Positions 1 through 9,577 are shown, counted from the first letter of the stretch. The stretch: DNA of 64,000 nucleotides from Thermoplasmata archaeon (GCA_021817245.1 JAKAVQ010000004.1:51403-115402); one strand, 5' to 3'. Program-made: numbers and translations. Notes: generated by a model from the sequence alone, not told the origin.

Positions 1-1384
1 CGGTGGCGGAGACCGCGGTCGCTACCGGCTGCGGCGTGGAGTTGGTCCAGAGATACTGCTCGATCGGGGTGGACGGAGCGAACGTGAGGCCCGACAGGGA
101 GGCGGTCACCGGGGTCGTGGTGTTGACGTTCACGAAGAGGTTGGCGAGGCCGGAAGCGCTCGCCGTGGTGACGGCGAAAAAGGTCGACGGTCCCGAGACG
201 TTGGTCGGGACGGTCTCGCTCCCGAGCCGGGAGCCGAGGTCCGAGAAGAGGTAGTACTGGCCTTGCCAGGAAAGAGGTCGGGTCGACCAGGAGCCCTGGT
301 AGGAGCTGTCGTAGGCAAACCAGTCGAGGTTCGTGACCTGGAGGGTCAGTCCCTGGACGAGCTCGGCCGCGAGATAGAGCGTGCCCGCGAACGTGGGGAG
401 GAGGTTCAAGTACGGGCTCACCTCAGCGGCGTTGATCTCGGTCACGAAGACCGAGAGCTGGGAGCAGTTCGGGCAGCCGGCCGCGAGGTACGCGCGGTCG
501 GCCGCGATCTGGGCCGGCAGCGAGTAGTATCCGCCGAGGTTCGAGAACAGCTCGGCATCGGACGGGTTCGAGGGTCCCCCCTCGATGTACGAGTGCACGG
601 AGACGCCCGCGAGGCGCTGCCCGTCGACCTTTGCGAGCTCCTCGACCCAGGCCTTGTCGTAGTTCTTCCCGCCCATCCCCGCGCCCAGCGCGAGGAACTG
701 GCCCGAGGGGTCGACAGACCGGACCGCCGAGATGTAGTTGCCCACGAGCGTCGCGAACGGCGCCGGCGTCGTGTTCCCTCCACCGGTTGTCGCCCATTGG
801 GACCAGGGGACGCTGTAGTGGGTCCACCCGCTCGGGTCGTTGCCGATCTCCCAGTACGCCGGCTGGAAGCCCAGCGCGTGGACAACGTAGTTCGCGTAGT
901 CGGCCGCGGTCGCGGGACTGTTGATCTCGGCGGGGAGCTCGAGGATCGCTCGGCACCCGATGAGCTCGCACGCGCTGACGAACTCGGCGACCGACGTCGT
1001 CGCGGTCTTCTGGACGCCGCTCGGAGCGGTGAGGACGGACGTCGTATAGTTGTACTCCTCCGCGAGGTTGCCCGCCGGGAACCGGATGTAGTTCACGGGC
1101 GTCGAGGCGACCGCCGTCGCGTCCGAGTTGTTGAACCGCTGGGCGGCCGCCGCGTTGATCCCCCAGAAAGGCCCGGGGACGGCCTGCGCGCTCGAGAGTG
1201 GGGCGGTGGCCACTTGGGCGTTCGAGGACGTTCCGGACGCGGTAAGCGCGGGGGAGGGACCGTCCGGGCCCGCCGGGAACGCCGCCACGGTCGCCAAAGA
1301 GGAAAGGAGAAGGATCGCGAGGGCCACGAGGACCGCGGGCCGCGGGGCGCGGCGACGCGGGCGTCCGCTCCGGGGAACTTCCAA
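1..1384 (-). CDS. Exported glycoside-hydrolase-like protein, copy 1 of 3 (3' end cut by window)
   Basis: This reading frame is missing from the ORF track because it has no stop inside the window. It reads on the minus strand from a TTG at 1384, the first possible start after an in-frame TAA, and lies about 50 nt downstream of the expected start site of a strong TATA box (1458-1467). It begins with a basic stretch and a hydrophobic signal (AVLVALAILLLSSLATVAAF). A (beta/alpha)8-like body follows that is clearly homologous to the proteins at 12132 and 21715 (EINSPATAADYANYVVHALG, YWEIGNDPSG, VFVTEINAAEV, LDWFAYDSSY). The pattern recalls clan GH-A families such as GH39/51/79. The Glu of the expected GNE acid/base motif is Asp here (GND), while the TE of the nucleophile-like motif is kept. 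About 25 C-terminal residues are missing compared with the paralogs. Substrate is unknown; it may be a binding protein rather than an enzyme. Confidence 0.8.
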   Translation of the reverse strand, partial: MEVPRSGRPRRRAPRPAVLVALAILLLSSLATVAAFPAGPDGPSPALTASGTSSNAQVATAPLSSAQAVPGPFWGINAAAAQRFNNSDATAVASTPVNYIRFPAGNLAEEYNYTTSVLTAPSGVQKTATTSVAEFVSACELIGCRAILELPAEINSPATAADYANYVVHALGFQPAYWEIGNDPSGWTHYSVPWSQWATTGGGNTTPAPFATLVGNYISAVRSVDPSGQFLALGAGMGGKNYDKAWVEELAKVDGQRLAGVSVHSYIEGGPSNPSDAELFSNLGGYYSLPAQIAADRAYLAAGCPNCSQLSVFVTEINAAEVSPYLNLLPTFAGTLYLAAELVQGLTLQVTNLDWFAYDSSYQGSWSTRPLSWQGQYYLFSDLGSRLGSETVPTNVSGPSTFFAVTTASASGLANLFVNVNTTTPVTASLSGLTFAPSTPIEQYLWTNSTPQPVATAVSAT

Positions 1385-1457
1385 GATCCAACCTCTCGGT
1401 CGCGCCGCCCCGGCACGGCGCGACCGTGTTCGAATGAGGATGAATACGCATTACCCG

Positions 1458-1467
1458 CATATATACG
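1458..1467 (-). promoter_or_regulatory. TATA box for GH-like copy 1
   Basis: The AT-only core CATATATAC stands in GC-rich DNA, with a predicted start site near 1436. The frame then has its first possible start at TTG 1384, giving a leader of about 50 nt. Confidence 0.55.
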
Positions 1468-1633
1468 CATTGCAACTCGGGCCTTGGACCGCCGTGTTTG
1501 CCCGTGGTCGAGCCCGCGCCTCAGGCCGGGCTCGCCCTCCCGCGGCGGCCGCGTACCGGGTACCCGGACCGGTGGGGAGGCGGCCCCTTATAGACCTTGG
1601 TCCGCTGCTTCGAGAGAGGAGCTTCTCGGGACC

Positions 1634-2755
1634 GTGCGCGTGCTGTTCGCGATCGCCCACGTCGACAAGGGCGGGGGCCAGGCGATCCAGTCCCGGCAGC
1701 TCGTCGAGCGCCTCTCCCGACGCGTCGACGGAGAGTTCCTCGCCCTTTCGAGCACCGGGAACTCCGCGGATACGCTCGGCGCCGACGTGCACATCGTGGG
1801 CCGACTGCGCTTCCCCGGAGGAATCCTCGACCTGAAGCACGCGATCGCCGCGCGTCGGAAGGAGGTGGACCTCGTCCAGGCACTCGATTCCTACTACGCG
1901 CTGCCCGGGGCGCGCCTCGCTCGGGCGCACCCCTTGGTGCTGCGCTCCGGTGCCCATCCCATCGAGGACCTCGGGAGCCGCTACGGGGCGCTCGGGCGGA
2001 TGGCGATGCGTTCGGTGAACCCCTGGCTCCTCTCGGGCACGACCGTGGTCATCAATGCCGAGCATCTGCGGGCGCCCTACGGCCCGCGCAACGTCGTCTG
2101 CATCCCGAACGGTGTGGACACGGCGCGGTTTCGGGCCGCGCCGGACCGGGAGGCCGCGCGCGCAACCCTCGGCCTCCCGAGCGATCGCCCGGTGATCGCG
2201 TTCACCGGGAAGATCATCCCCCGGAAGAACGTCGAGGATCTGTACTGGCTGGCGCGCGAGATCCCCTCGGCCCACCTGCTTCTTGCGGGCAACGATCGCG
2301 AGCCGTACTATGGCGACCGCTACCATCGGACGGTGCGGGAGGCATTCCCGGACGTCCTTCCTCGGGTGCACCTCACCGGAGAAGTGGCGGCCGAACGCAT
2401 TCCGACCGTCCTGGCCGCGGCCGACCTGTTCGTCTTCCCTTCGCGGCTCGAGGGCATGCCGAACTCGGTCCTCGAAGCGATGGCCGCAGCGCTACCGGTC
2501 GTCGCGTCGGATTCCCCGGCCCACCGCGAGCTCCTGACCGACGGGATCGGTCGACTCTACCGCACCCGCGAAGAGCTCGCCGAGACCGTCCGACAGCTTC
2601 TCGCCGAGCCCGAAACGGCGCGCGCGGTCGGCGCCCGGGCCCGCCGGGTCGTGGAGCAGACCCACAGTCTCGACGCCGCCGCGGACCGGTACCTCTCGTT
2701 GTACTCCGCCCTGCTCGGTGAGTCCGACCGCGTGCCGGGCGTGGCGAGCCCGTAG
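1634..2755 (+). CDS. GT4-family glycosyltransferase
   Basis: A 373-residue GT-B glycosyltransferase. The start is the GTG at 1634 (MRVLFAIAHVDKGGGQAIQS); a purine-rich GAGAGGA lies 14 nt upstream and a TATA-like CTTATAG near 1587. The much longer ORF in the track runs backwards through the divergent gene and is an artefact. The N-terminal domain carries the GGG donor/acceptor loop. The C-terminal domain shows the GT4 signature: GKIIPRKNVEDL, LLLAGND, then FVFPSRLEGMPNSVLEAMA with the E-x7-E motif. It should transfer a sugar from an activated nucleotide donor during assembly of a surface or lipid-linked glycan; donor and acceptor are unknown. It is followed by an NDP-sugar epimerase on the same strand and lies divergent from GH-like copy 1. 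Confidence 0.88.
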   Translation: MRVLFAIAHVDKGGGQAIQSRQLVERLSRRVDGEFLALSSTGNSADTLGADVHIVGRLRFPGGILDLKHAIAARRKEVDLVQALDSYYALPGARLARAHPLVLRSGAHPIEDLGSRYGALGRMAMRSVNPWLLSGTTVVINAEHLRAPYGPRNVVCIPNGVDTARFRAAPDREAARATLGLPSDRPVIAFTGKIIPRKNVEDLYWLAREIPSAHLLLAGNDREPYYGDRYHRTVREAFPDVLPRVHLTGEVAAERIPTVLAAADLFVFPSRLEGMPNSVLEAMAAALPVVASDSPAHRELLTDGIGRLYRTREELAETVRQLLAEPETARAVGARARRVVEQTHSLDAAADRYLSLYSALLGESDRVPGVASP

Positions 2756-2862
2756 CCTCGTCGGCCGTCGAGCACACCATCGCTCCGGCGGGACGAGGTC
2801 ACGCCGCCCGGCGCCGCCGGCCCTCGGCAACGTTAAGCCCCCCGCCCTCGTACTACGTCACC

Positions 2863-3822
2863 TTGTACGACTCCATCGTTACGGGGGCGGCCGGGTTCAT
2901 CGGTAGCACCCTCGCGGAACGCCTCCTCGCCGACGGCGAGCGGGTCCTCGGGATCGACTCGTTCGACCCCTACTATCCCGCGCAGCTGAAACGCCGGAAC
3001 CTGGCGCGGGCTTTAGAGAACTCCCGGTACGCCTTCCGGGAAGCCGATCTCGTCGCCTTTCGTCTCGACCGTTGCCTGGACCGCAATACGCGGATCTACC
3101 ACTTTGCCGGGCAGCCGGGGGTCCGCGGCAGCTGGGGCCCGCAGTTCGGCCAATATGTGACCAACAACATCCTCGCGACGCAGGCGCTCCTGGAACGGGT
3201 GGTACGTGCGGGGCACCCGACCCGGCTCGTCTACGCGAGCTCCTCCTCCGTCTACGGTCAACAGCCCCGGGGTGCGATGGGCGAAGAGGTCCTGCCGAAC
3301 CCGATCTCGCCGTACGGCATGACGAAGCTCGCGGCCGAGCACCTCATGCGATCGTACGCGGGCGCCCACGAACTGCCGCTGGTCGCGCTGCGCTTCTTCA
3401 CGGTCTACGGGCCCCGTCAGCGCCCGGACATGGCGTTCCATCGCTTCTTCCGGTGGGCCTCCACCGGCGCGCCGATCGAGATCCTGGGCACCGGTCGGCA
3501 GCTTCGGGACTTCACCTACGTCGACGACATCGTCGAGGGGATGCACCGGGCCGCCGTCACCGACCGCGCCGTGGGGATTTACAACCTCGGACGGGGTGCG
3601 CCGGTACCCCTCATGACCGCCGTCGGCCACATCCGCCGGATCACCGGAACGAAGAGCCCGATCCAGCGATTCGACCGTCCGAAGGGAGACCCCGACGTCA
3701 CGTGGGCCGACACGCGCCGGGCCACGAAGGACTTTGGATACGCGCCGCGCGTCGACATCGAGGAAGGGCTGCGTCGGCAATGGAGCTGGCAGCAGGAGCT
3801 CCTTCGGCCCCGCTCGCGCTGA
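2863..3822 (+). CDS. NAD-dependent nucleotide-sugar epimerase (UDP-glucose/glucuronate 4-epimerase type)
   Basis: A 319-residue extended short-chain dehydrogenase. It has the N-terminal GxxGxxG nucleotide motif (VTGAAGFIGSTLAERLL), an SSSSVYG segment with the catalytic Ser/Thr region, the SPYGMTKLAAE YxxxK pair, and C-terminal substrate motifs (RFFTVYGPRQRPDMAFHRF, RDFTYVDDIVEGM). The fingerprint RPDMAF is shared with UDP-glucuronate 4-epimerases, which would match the UDP-sugar 6-dehydrogenase at 23468, but UDP-glucose 4-epimerase activity cannot be excluded. The start is a TTG at 2863, about 28 nt from the TATA-like CGTTAAG at 2831, so the transcript is probably leaderless. It probably supplies the neighbouring glycosyltransferase with sugar donors. 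Confidence 0.87.
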   Translation: MYDSIVTGAAGFIGSTLAERLLADGERVLGIDSFDPYYPAQLKRRNLARALENSRYAFREADLVAFRLDRCLDRNTRIYHFAGQPGVRGSWGPQFGQYVTNNILATQALLERVVRAGHPTRLVYASSSSVYGQQPRGAMGEEVLPNPISPYGMTKLAAEHLMRSYAGAHELPLVALRFFTVYGPRQRPDMAFHRFFRWASTGAPIEILGTGRQLRDFTYVDDIVEGMHRAAVTDRAVGIYNLGRGAPVPLMTAVGHIRRITGTKSPIQRFDRPKGDPDVTWADTRRATKDFGYAPRVDIEEGLRRQWSWQQELLRPRSR

Positions 3823-3910
3823 AGCGCCGACCGGCGCGAAAGGACCTCGCGGTCGGCCCGTAGTCCCGCGACGAACCGCGGCGAACGGCGGGGGGCCGCA
3901 GCGGGCGCTC

Positions 3911-4462
3911 TCAGGCGCCGGTGGCGCCGTGGCGCACCGGCCAGCCGAGACGCTCCAGCTCCGCGAGGATGTACTGCGCGGACTCCGGCGGCGAGCGGCC
4001 GATCGTCTCGACCCGGATATCGGGTCGCTCCGGCGGCTCGTACGGGTCATCGATACCGGTCATATCGTGGATCAGCCCGTCGCGCGCCTTCTTGTAGAGA
4101 CCCTTGACGTCCCGGCGCTCGCACTCGGCGAGCGGCGTGCTGACGTAGACCTCGACGAACCGACCGATCTCGGAGCGCGCGCGGCTCCGGGACGAGGCGT
4201 ACGGCGAGATCAGCGCGACGATGGGGATGACCCCGTTGCGGGCGAGGACCTTCGCCACGTAGGTCACTCGGCTCGCGTGGGCTTCCCGCGCCGTCCGGTC
4301 GAACCCGAGGTCGGAACTTAGCCCCCGCCGGACCTCGTCCCCATCCAACACCTCGACGTTCCAGCCGCTCGCTCGCAGGAGCGGTCCCAGGTGGTGCGCG
4401 ATGGTCGTCTTTCCCGCGGACGGCAGCCCGGTGAGCCAGATACAGTAGCCGTGATGCGACAT
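3911..4462 (-). CDS. cysC: Adenylylsulfate (APS) kinase
   Basis: A 183-residue APS kinase, normal length for the stand-alone enzyme. It phosphorylates APS at the 3' position with ATP to give PAPS, the sulfate donor. Visible motifs are the P-loop WLTGLPSAGKTT, the LDGDEVRRGL substrate-binding segment, LGFDRTAREAH, the ISPYASSR region, the FVEVYVSTPLAECERRD strand and the GLYKKAR lid. It starts with ATG at 4462, about 37 nt from a TATA-like TTAAACTAA near 4497. Its partner enzyme, ATP sulfurylase, lies 28 kb away at 32623. The gene sits among glycan genes rather than assimilation genes, which suggests that PAPS serves sulfation of surface molecules (inference); no sulfotransferase was recognised in the window. 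Confidence 0.93.
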   Translation of the reverse strand: MSHHGYCIWLTGLPSAGKTTIAHHLGPLLRASGWNVEVLDGDEVRRGLSSDLGFDRTAREAHASRVTYVAKVLARNGVIPIVALISPYASSRSRARSEIGRFVEVYVSTPLAECERRDVKGLYKKARDGLIHDMTGIDDPYEPPERPDIRVETIGRSPPESAQYILAELERLGWPVRHGATGA

Positions 4463-4578
4463 CGTCTCTGTGGAGGCAACGTTTGACCGGCCTTAGTTTA
4501 AGAACTTTACGCGGGGGCGGAGAGCGACGATATCGGGCGCGCAGAGCAGGCTCGGTCGCCCGAACGGGGACGCAGGAG

Positions 4579-7500
4579 CTATCCGGGAGGCGTTCCTTCC
4601 GCGGAGGAGGCGTCCGTGCTCTTCGCGGTCGCGTCGGCCGAGGCCGCTCGATCGGCCGGTGCGCTGCCGTCCCCTCCCTTCCCGGGCTTCTTCAGGGCCA
4701 GGAGCTGCACGCGCACCGTGCGCACTCGCTCGGCGAGGTCGGCGTAGTCGCTCCCGGACCAAGGAGCGCCGTCGGCGGGGCCCCCCGGCGGGAACGGGTA
4801 CGGGGGAGGGACCCCGGTCGACGGCCCGTACGCTCCGGGCGGTGGATGAGGAGATTCGTCGAGGAGCACGGGGGCCGTCGCGGGCGACGCCACCCCCGGC
4901 TCGGGCGGGCGCGGGCGGGAGGGGCCGGACCTCGTGCGGCGGGAGCGGCGGACGAAGAAGACGACCAGGAGGGTCACCGCGATGATCCCGATCAGAACGG
5001 CACTGTCGACCACCCAGCGCGGGTACGCCGGCGGGGGGGCGGTCACGGTGAAGTTGAGCGAGACCGACGGATTCCGACCGTCGCTGATGACGACCGCGTA
5101 GGTGCCGACCGCTTGGTCGGGCACGAGGAACTGGCAAGCGATCGACCCGTTCGGGTCGGTCGTGCCGCCCCCGACCACATACGCACCGGCCCAGGTGACG
5201 GTGAAGTTCGCCGAGTGATTGCTCGCGAAGAAGCCGGCGCCGCTGACGACGACGATCGTGCCGGGAAGTCCACTTGCCACGCTGAACGAGGCCGAGGGCA
5301 CGATTGTGAAGGTCGCGTTCTGGGAGATCGTGATCCCGCCGACGAGCTGACTCGCCTCGATCGACTGGAGTCCGCCGCCCTCGGGCGGTAGGGAGAAGTA
5401 GCAGTCGAAGGCGCCGGTCGAGTTCGTGGTCTGCGTCGCGGGCCGCGACGGGGGCTGGCAGCTCGTCAAAAGGACCACCCCGCCGATGCTCAGCACGTAT
5501 GCCTTGCCGGGAGCGAATCCGCTCCCCGTGAGGTTGACCACGCTCCCCACCGGCCCCTGGGCGCTCGCGCCCGGACCCTGGATCGCGAGCTGGGGGATCG
5601 TGAGTACGAAAAGGGAGACCGATGCCGGCGAGCTCCCGGTCGATGCCCGGAGGAGGTGGGGACCCGGGCCCGAGGTGAGCGGAACGTTGAACGAGCAGCT
5701 GAACTCCCCGGCGCTGTTCGTGATCGGGATCGAGGAGGCGCACGAGATGGCCGAGCCGACCCAGGTGACCGAGTACGGCGCGGAGGCGTTGAACCCGGTG
5801 CCGTTCAGGATGACCGAGGCACCGGCCGGCGCGCTGCTCAGCGAGAGCGTCAAGAACGGCACCACCGTCAGCGCCGTCGAAGCCGCGGTCGTACCGTCAT
5901 GGGCCGTGAGCGTGAAGGTTCCCCCCGGTTCCGCCGGGACCACGATGACGCACCCGAAGCTGCCGTTCGACGCGGCGGTCGGGGTTCCCGAAAGGCAGTT
6001 GATCGGCGTCGTGCCCCACAAAAGGGAGATCTGGGCCCCGGGGTCGAACGCGGTCCCGGCGACCGTCACGTTCGTGCCGACGTCGACGAACGGGGAGGAG
6101 AGGGCGATCTGAGCCATGACCGAGATCGGGGCGTAGGAGATCGTGGCGTTGTTTCGGGAGATGTCGACCAGGTAACTTCCCCACGGCGTCGGGGGGATCG
6201 GGAGGATGGTACTGCCGGGGATCCCACCGGTACTGGACGTGGTGAACTGGAGCCCCGTGCCTGCCGGACACGCGGAGGCGGCGGCGTTGAACGTGGCGGC
6301 CGGTAGGAGGCAGTAGGAGTACGTGGTCAACCCAAGGTACGCGGAGCCGTACAGCTCTACCGGGGAGCCGACGACGGCGGAGGCGGTCGAGAGGGTGAGC
6401 TGGGCCAGACTGACATTGAACGACCTCTCAAGGAGCAGGGTGGTGTTGGAGACCACCACGTAGTACTGCCCTTGCGCCAGCCCCGCCGGAACCAGCAGGG
6501 AGGTCGCCGAAGGGATGCTCCCGCTCGCGAGTGCGGTGAAGGAGGTGGAGCCGGACGGGCAGGAGATCGGGGTCGCTTCAAAGCAGTAGAGGTACGAGGA
6601 GCTCGGCACGAACCCGGTACCGGACAAATTCACCGGGTTCTCGGCGATCCCCGTGGTCGGCGTAAGCCCGAACGTGGGCCGGACAGTGAAGTTCACGCTC
6701 ACGCTCAGGGAGAGGCCCTGTTGTTCCACCGCGACGATCGCACGGAGACCTCCCGGGCCGGAAGGCACCCGAAGGGTCGAGCCACCGCAGACGAAGCTGC
6801 CCGAGGCGCCCACGGGATAGCCGCTGCACAGCGTGTAGGAAGCGTTCCACTCCACGTTGACGGTGGAGGTCGCCACGAAACCGGTACCGGAGATCTGGAG
6901 GGGCGTGCCGTTCGCCCCCGAGTAGGCCGAGAGGGTCAGGTTGGCACGGATGCTGAACGTCGTGGTCGCCGAGTTCACGCCATCGCTCGCGCTCACGACC
7001 TGCCCGCCGTACGGGCTCTGCGGGACGGCAAACGTGCAGACGAAACTGCCGGCGACGTTCGTCGATGGGCAAGTCGATATGCTCGAGGTACCGAGCCTCA
7101 GGGAGATCTTCGCGCTCGCGGCAAACCCGTCGCCCGAGATGCTCAGGGAGCTGTTCACGACCCCGGACGTCGCGGAGGGGACGATCGCCGGTTGGACCGT
7201 GAAATTGGCGACGGCGCTGTTGAACCCGCCGGCGACGGTGACCTGTTCCACACCCGCCGGGGTCGGCGGCACCGCGAAGGTACAGTTGAAAAGGCCCAGC
7301 GAAGTCGAGACCATGCTCCCCGCGGTGCACCCGGGGACACCGGCCGTCCCGAGGGTCATCGTCAGGGTGGTGTTGGGACTGAAACCGCTCCCGACCGCAT
7401 CCGCGAGCGACCCGACCGTCCCGGCCGATGGATTGAGCTGAATCACCGCCGGACCGACGTGGAACGTCTGGGTAGCCGTGTTCACCGCATCGGTGACGGA

Positions 7501-8454
7501 GACGATGTACGAGCCCGAGGTCACGGGGGGCACGCTGAAGGCGCATGCAAACGCGCCGCCGGAGGTCGCAGTCGTGTGCTTGCCGCACGAGAGCGTCGAC
7601 GCGTTGAATTGAAACGTGAGCGGCGCCCCCGGCGTGAAGCCGGTGCCGTTCGCCTGGACGGAGGTCCCGACCACGCCACCGCTCGGCGACAAGCCCAGGT
7701 AGGGAGGGAGTACCTTGAACGGAATCGAGCGGGAATTGACCGGGTCGGACGCCACTAGGCTGGAGGACCCCGCCGGAAGCGCCGGCACGCTGAAATCGCA
7801 GGCGAACGAACCGTTGGCCTGCACCGTCAGAGAGGTGCCGAAATTGCAGGTCTTGATCGAAGCGGTCCCGAGAGAGAGCGTCAGCTTCGAGCCGGAGACG
7901 AACCCCTCCCCGGTCGCATTCGCGGGGGCGGCGACCTGCGCCGCTGAAGGCGAAACGGAAAGTGTTGGGGGGAGGATGGCGAAGTTGGCCAGCGCAGAGG
8001 TCGCGTTCGACAGCTGCGTCGCGTTGATCGTGTAGTTCGCGGCTGAAAGCGCAGGAACCGTGAACCCACAGGTGAAGCTGCCGTTCAAGCTGGCGGTCGA
8101 TGAGCCCGTGCCGCACGTCAGCGGGGCTCCGTTAAAGGTAAGCGTCACGGGACCGGGAGCGAACCCGTTCCCCGAGACGTTCGCACCGGAATCGACATAC
8201 CCCGATGAGGGGGAGGCACCGAGACTCGCGCCGCCCAACGCCGAGTCAAGATGCGAGGAGCCTGGCTGGGTCCCCATCGGCGCGGGCAGCCCCCCGCCGG
8301 CAGGGGCGACCCCCGAAAGGGCCACGTACGAGCCCGGAAGCGCTACAAGCACCACCAAGAGACTTACGACGGCGAGCTCGCTCCGGGAAGTCCTCGATAG
8401 GGCTCCACCGCCCCATCGAGGGCGACGATGGTCTGCCCCGTGGCTCAGCGACAT
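4579..8454 (-). CDS. Giant cell-surface protein with 12 tandem IPT/TIG-like Ig domains and a C-terminal membrane anchor
   Basis: The track ORF is overextended into the divergent gene. The preferred start is ATG 8454 (MSLSHGADHRRPRWGG), giving 1291 residues, with a TATA box (CATTATAGC, 8519-8528) about 70 nt upstream. An N-terminal hydrophobic signal (ELAVVSLLVVLVALPGSY) is followed by 12 repeats of about 80-95 residues. Each opens with a Pro/Ser strand, then G.GF.P, and ends with SFxCxFxVP and a YxVxVTD strand. Most carry a Cys pair (one after the LTF/LSLG strand, one in the FxC strand), probably one disulfide per domain. After the last repeat come TAPPPAYPRWVV, a single membrane helix (AVLIGIIAVTLLVVFFV), RRSRR and a Pro-rich cytoplasmic tail ending in a charged helix (YADLAERVRTVRVQLLALKK). 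It is presumably a long stalk or adhesin at the cell surface; many N-x-S/T sites suggest it is N-glycosylated. Confidence 0.85.
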   Translation of the reverse strand: MSLSHGADHRRPRWGGGALSRTSRSELAVVSLLVVLVALPGSYVALSGVAPAGGGLPAPMGTQPGSSHLDSALGGASLGASPSSGYVDSGANVSGNGFAPGPVTLTFNGAPLTCGTGSSTASLNGSFTCGFTVPALSAANYTINATQLSNATSALANFAILPPTLSVSPSAAQVAAPANATGEGFVSGSKLTLSLGTASIKTCNFGTSLTVQANGSFACDFSVPALPAGSSSLVASDPVNSRSIPFKVLPPYLGLSPSGGVVGTSVQANGTGFTPGAPLTFQFNASTLSCGKHTTATSGGAFACAFSVPPVTSGSYIVSVTDAVNTATQTFHVGPAVIQLNPSAGTVGSLADAVGSGFSPNTTLTMTLGTAGVPGCTAGSMVSTSLGLFNCTFAVPPTPAGVEQVTVAGGFNSAVANFTVQPAIVPSATSGVVNSSLSISGDGFAASAKISLRLGTSSISTCPSTNVAGSFVCTFAVPQSPYGGQVVSASDGVNSATTTFSIRANLTLSAYSGANGTPLQISGTGFVATSTVNVEWNASYTLCSGYPVGASGSFVCGGSTLRVPSGPGGLRAIVAVEQQGLSLSVSVNFTVRPTFGLTPTTGIAENPVNLSGTGFVPSSSYLYCFEATPISCPSGSTSFTALASGSIPSATSLLVPAGLAQGQYYVVVSNTTLLLERSFNVSLAQLTLSTASAVVGSPVELYGSAYLGLTTYSYCLLPAATFNAAASACPAGTGLQFTTSSTGGIPGSTILPIPPTPWGSYLVDISRNNATISYAPISVMAQIALSSPFVDVGTNVTVAGTAFDPGAQISLLWGTTPINCLSGTPTAASNGSFGCVIVVPAEPGGTFTLTAHDGTTAASTALTVVPFLTLSLSSAPAGASVILNGTGFNASAPYSVTWVGSAISCASSIPITNSAGEFSCSFNVPLTSGPGPHLLRASTGSSPASVSLFVLTIPQLAIQGPGASAQGPVGSVVNLTGSGFAPGKAYVLSIGGVVLLTSCQPPSRPATQTTNSTGAFDCYFSLPPEGGGLQSIEASQLVGGITISQNATFTIVPSASFSVASGLPGTIVVVSGAGFFASNHSANFTVTWAGAYVVGGGTTDPNGSIACQFLVPDQAVGTYAVVISDGRNPSVSLNFTVTAPPPAYPRWVVDSAVLIGIIAVTLLVVFFVRRSRRTRSGPSRPRPPEPGVASPATAPVLLDESPHPPPGAYGPSTGVPPPYPFPPGGPADGAPWSGSDYADLAERVRTVRVQLLALKKPGKGGDGSAPADRAASADATAKSTDASSAEGTPPG

Positions 8455-8659
8455 GGCCGAACGGATAGGGGGGATCGCTCCACCGGTGGCATAGGGCGGC
8501 CGCAAGGGGGCTGGACTCGCTATAATGGTTGCTCCCACGCCGGGACGCGGTCGCGTTCGCGCGTGGCAACTGCGCCGAGGCGACGGCCGGACGGAGCGCG
8601 GGCGGAGACCGTCCGTCCGCACCGCAATCTTTAGGGCCGGGTCCGCTTCGCGTCTCGGC

Positions 8660-9577
8660 ATGACCTTTCGGGAGGGTACGACGCTCCCGGAGTACCCGAC
8701 GTTCTTTCGACGCGCGCACCTCGCCATCCTCGCGCTGCTCGGGGTGGCGTACGTCGTCGTCGCCTGGTTCCTGCCGGTGGTGGAGCTCGCCGTCCCGCTA
8801 GGGCTCATCACGCTGCTGATCGCCCCCGGATACGCGCTCGGCGCGCTTGCCCTCGGGTTCCGGCCTCGCTGGCCCTGGGCCCTCACCTTCGTGATGGTCG
8901 TGGGGCTGAGCGTTGCCGTTTCCGTCCTCGAGGGGCTCGTTCTGCTCGCGCTCGGGAAGGGGCTCCTCCCGCAGGTCTTCTCGCTCGTTTCCCTCGCGCT
9001 CCTCGCGCTCGCGCTCATCGGTCGGCTGTCGACCACCCCTTCGGCCGAGGCGCCGCGGTTCGGCGCGTTCCTTCGCCGGGAGTTCGCCCTACCGGGGCAC
9101 TCCTCGGGCCAGCGGACGGCCGGCTACGCGCTGCTCGCCGCGATCGTCGCGGTGCTGATCGTGATCGTTTACCTCGCGAGCGTCTTTCCCCACCCCTACA
9201 CCTCCGTGAGCCTTGGCATCACCGGACCCGGCGGAACGAGCGCCACGCTGCCGACGACCGGCAAGGTCGGAGAGATCCTCGCGATCAACGCGACGATCGG
9301 GAACAACGCGACCGCCCAGACGCTCGACCTTGTGGTCCGGTCCTCGGTCGTCGGCGCTCCGCCCGCCAACTACTCCTCCGTGCCGTGGGCCCTCCCTCTA
9401 TCGCTCGGACCCAATCAGACCAGCACGGAGGCGATCCCGCTCTCCGCAGGTCAGCTCGATACGGTGAGCGTCTCCTTCGACTTCGCCGTACGGGGTAGCT
9501 ATGTCGTCGAATTCCTTCTCGCGAACTCGGGCGGCGCCGTCCTCGCGACGGTGTCGATCCCGGTCACGATCAGCTGA
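8660..9577 (+). CDS. DUF1616 family membrane protein
   Basis: A 305-residue protein starting at ATG 8660, about 28 nt downstream of a TATA-like ATCTTTAG, so near-leaderless. Four N-terminal membrane helices (LAILALLGVAYVVVAWFL, LAVPLGLITLLIAPGYALGAL, a WALTFVMVVGLSVAVSVLEGL segment and SLVSLALLALALIG) are followed by a further helix (LLAAIVAVLIVIVYLASVF) and an extracytoplasmic Ig-like domain with N-x-S/T sites (SLGITGPGG through VSIPVTIS). The LIAPGYALGAL loop and overall layout match the archaeal DUF1616 family, which commonly sits near surface-glycan genes; its biochemical role is not established. It forms a likely operon with the 59-residue membrane gene 14 nt downstream and is divergent from the TIG-repeat protein. 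Confidence 0.78.
   Translation: MTFREGTTLPEYPTFFRRAHLAILALLGVAYVVVAWFLPVVELAVPLGLITLLIAPGYALGALALGFRPRWPWALTFVMVVGLSVAVSVLEGLVLLALGKGLLPQVFSLVSLALLALALIGRLSTTPSAEAPRFGAFLRREFALPGHSSGQRTAGYALLAAIVAVLIVIVYLASVFPHPYTSVSLGITGPGGTSATLPTTGKVGEILAINATIGNNATAQTLDLVVRSSVVGAPPANYSSVPWALPLSLGPNQTSTEAIPLSAGQLDTVSVSFDFAVRGSYVVEFLLANSGGAVLATVSIPVTIS

Noticed and set aside
263-1633. Plus-strand 830-residue ORF start region
   Set aside because: Only the part from 1634 is the glycosyltransferase. The first 457 codons are antisense to GH-like copy 1 and have Arg/Gly-rich shadow composition.
8455-9036. N-terminal extension of the TIG-repeat ORF
   Set aside because: It overlaps the divergent DUF1616 gene antisense, lies upstream of the TATA box for the minus gene and has shadow-like Arg/Pro/Ser composition.
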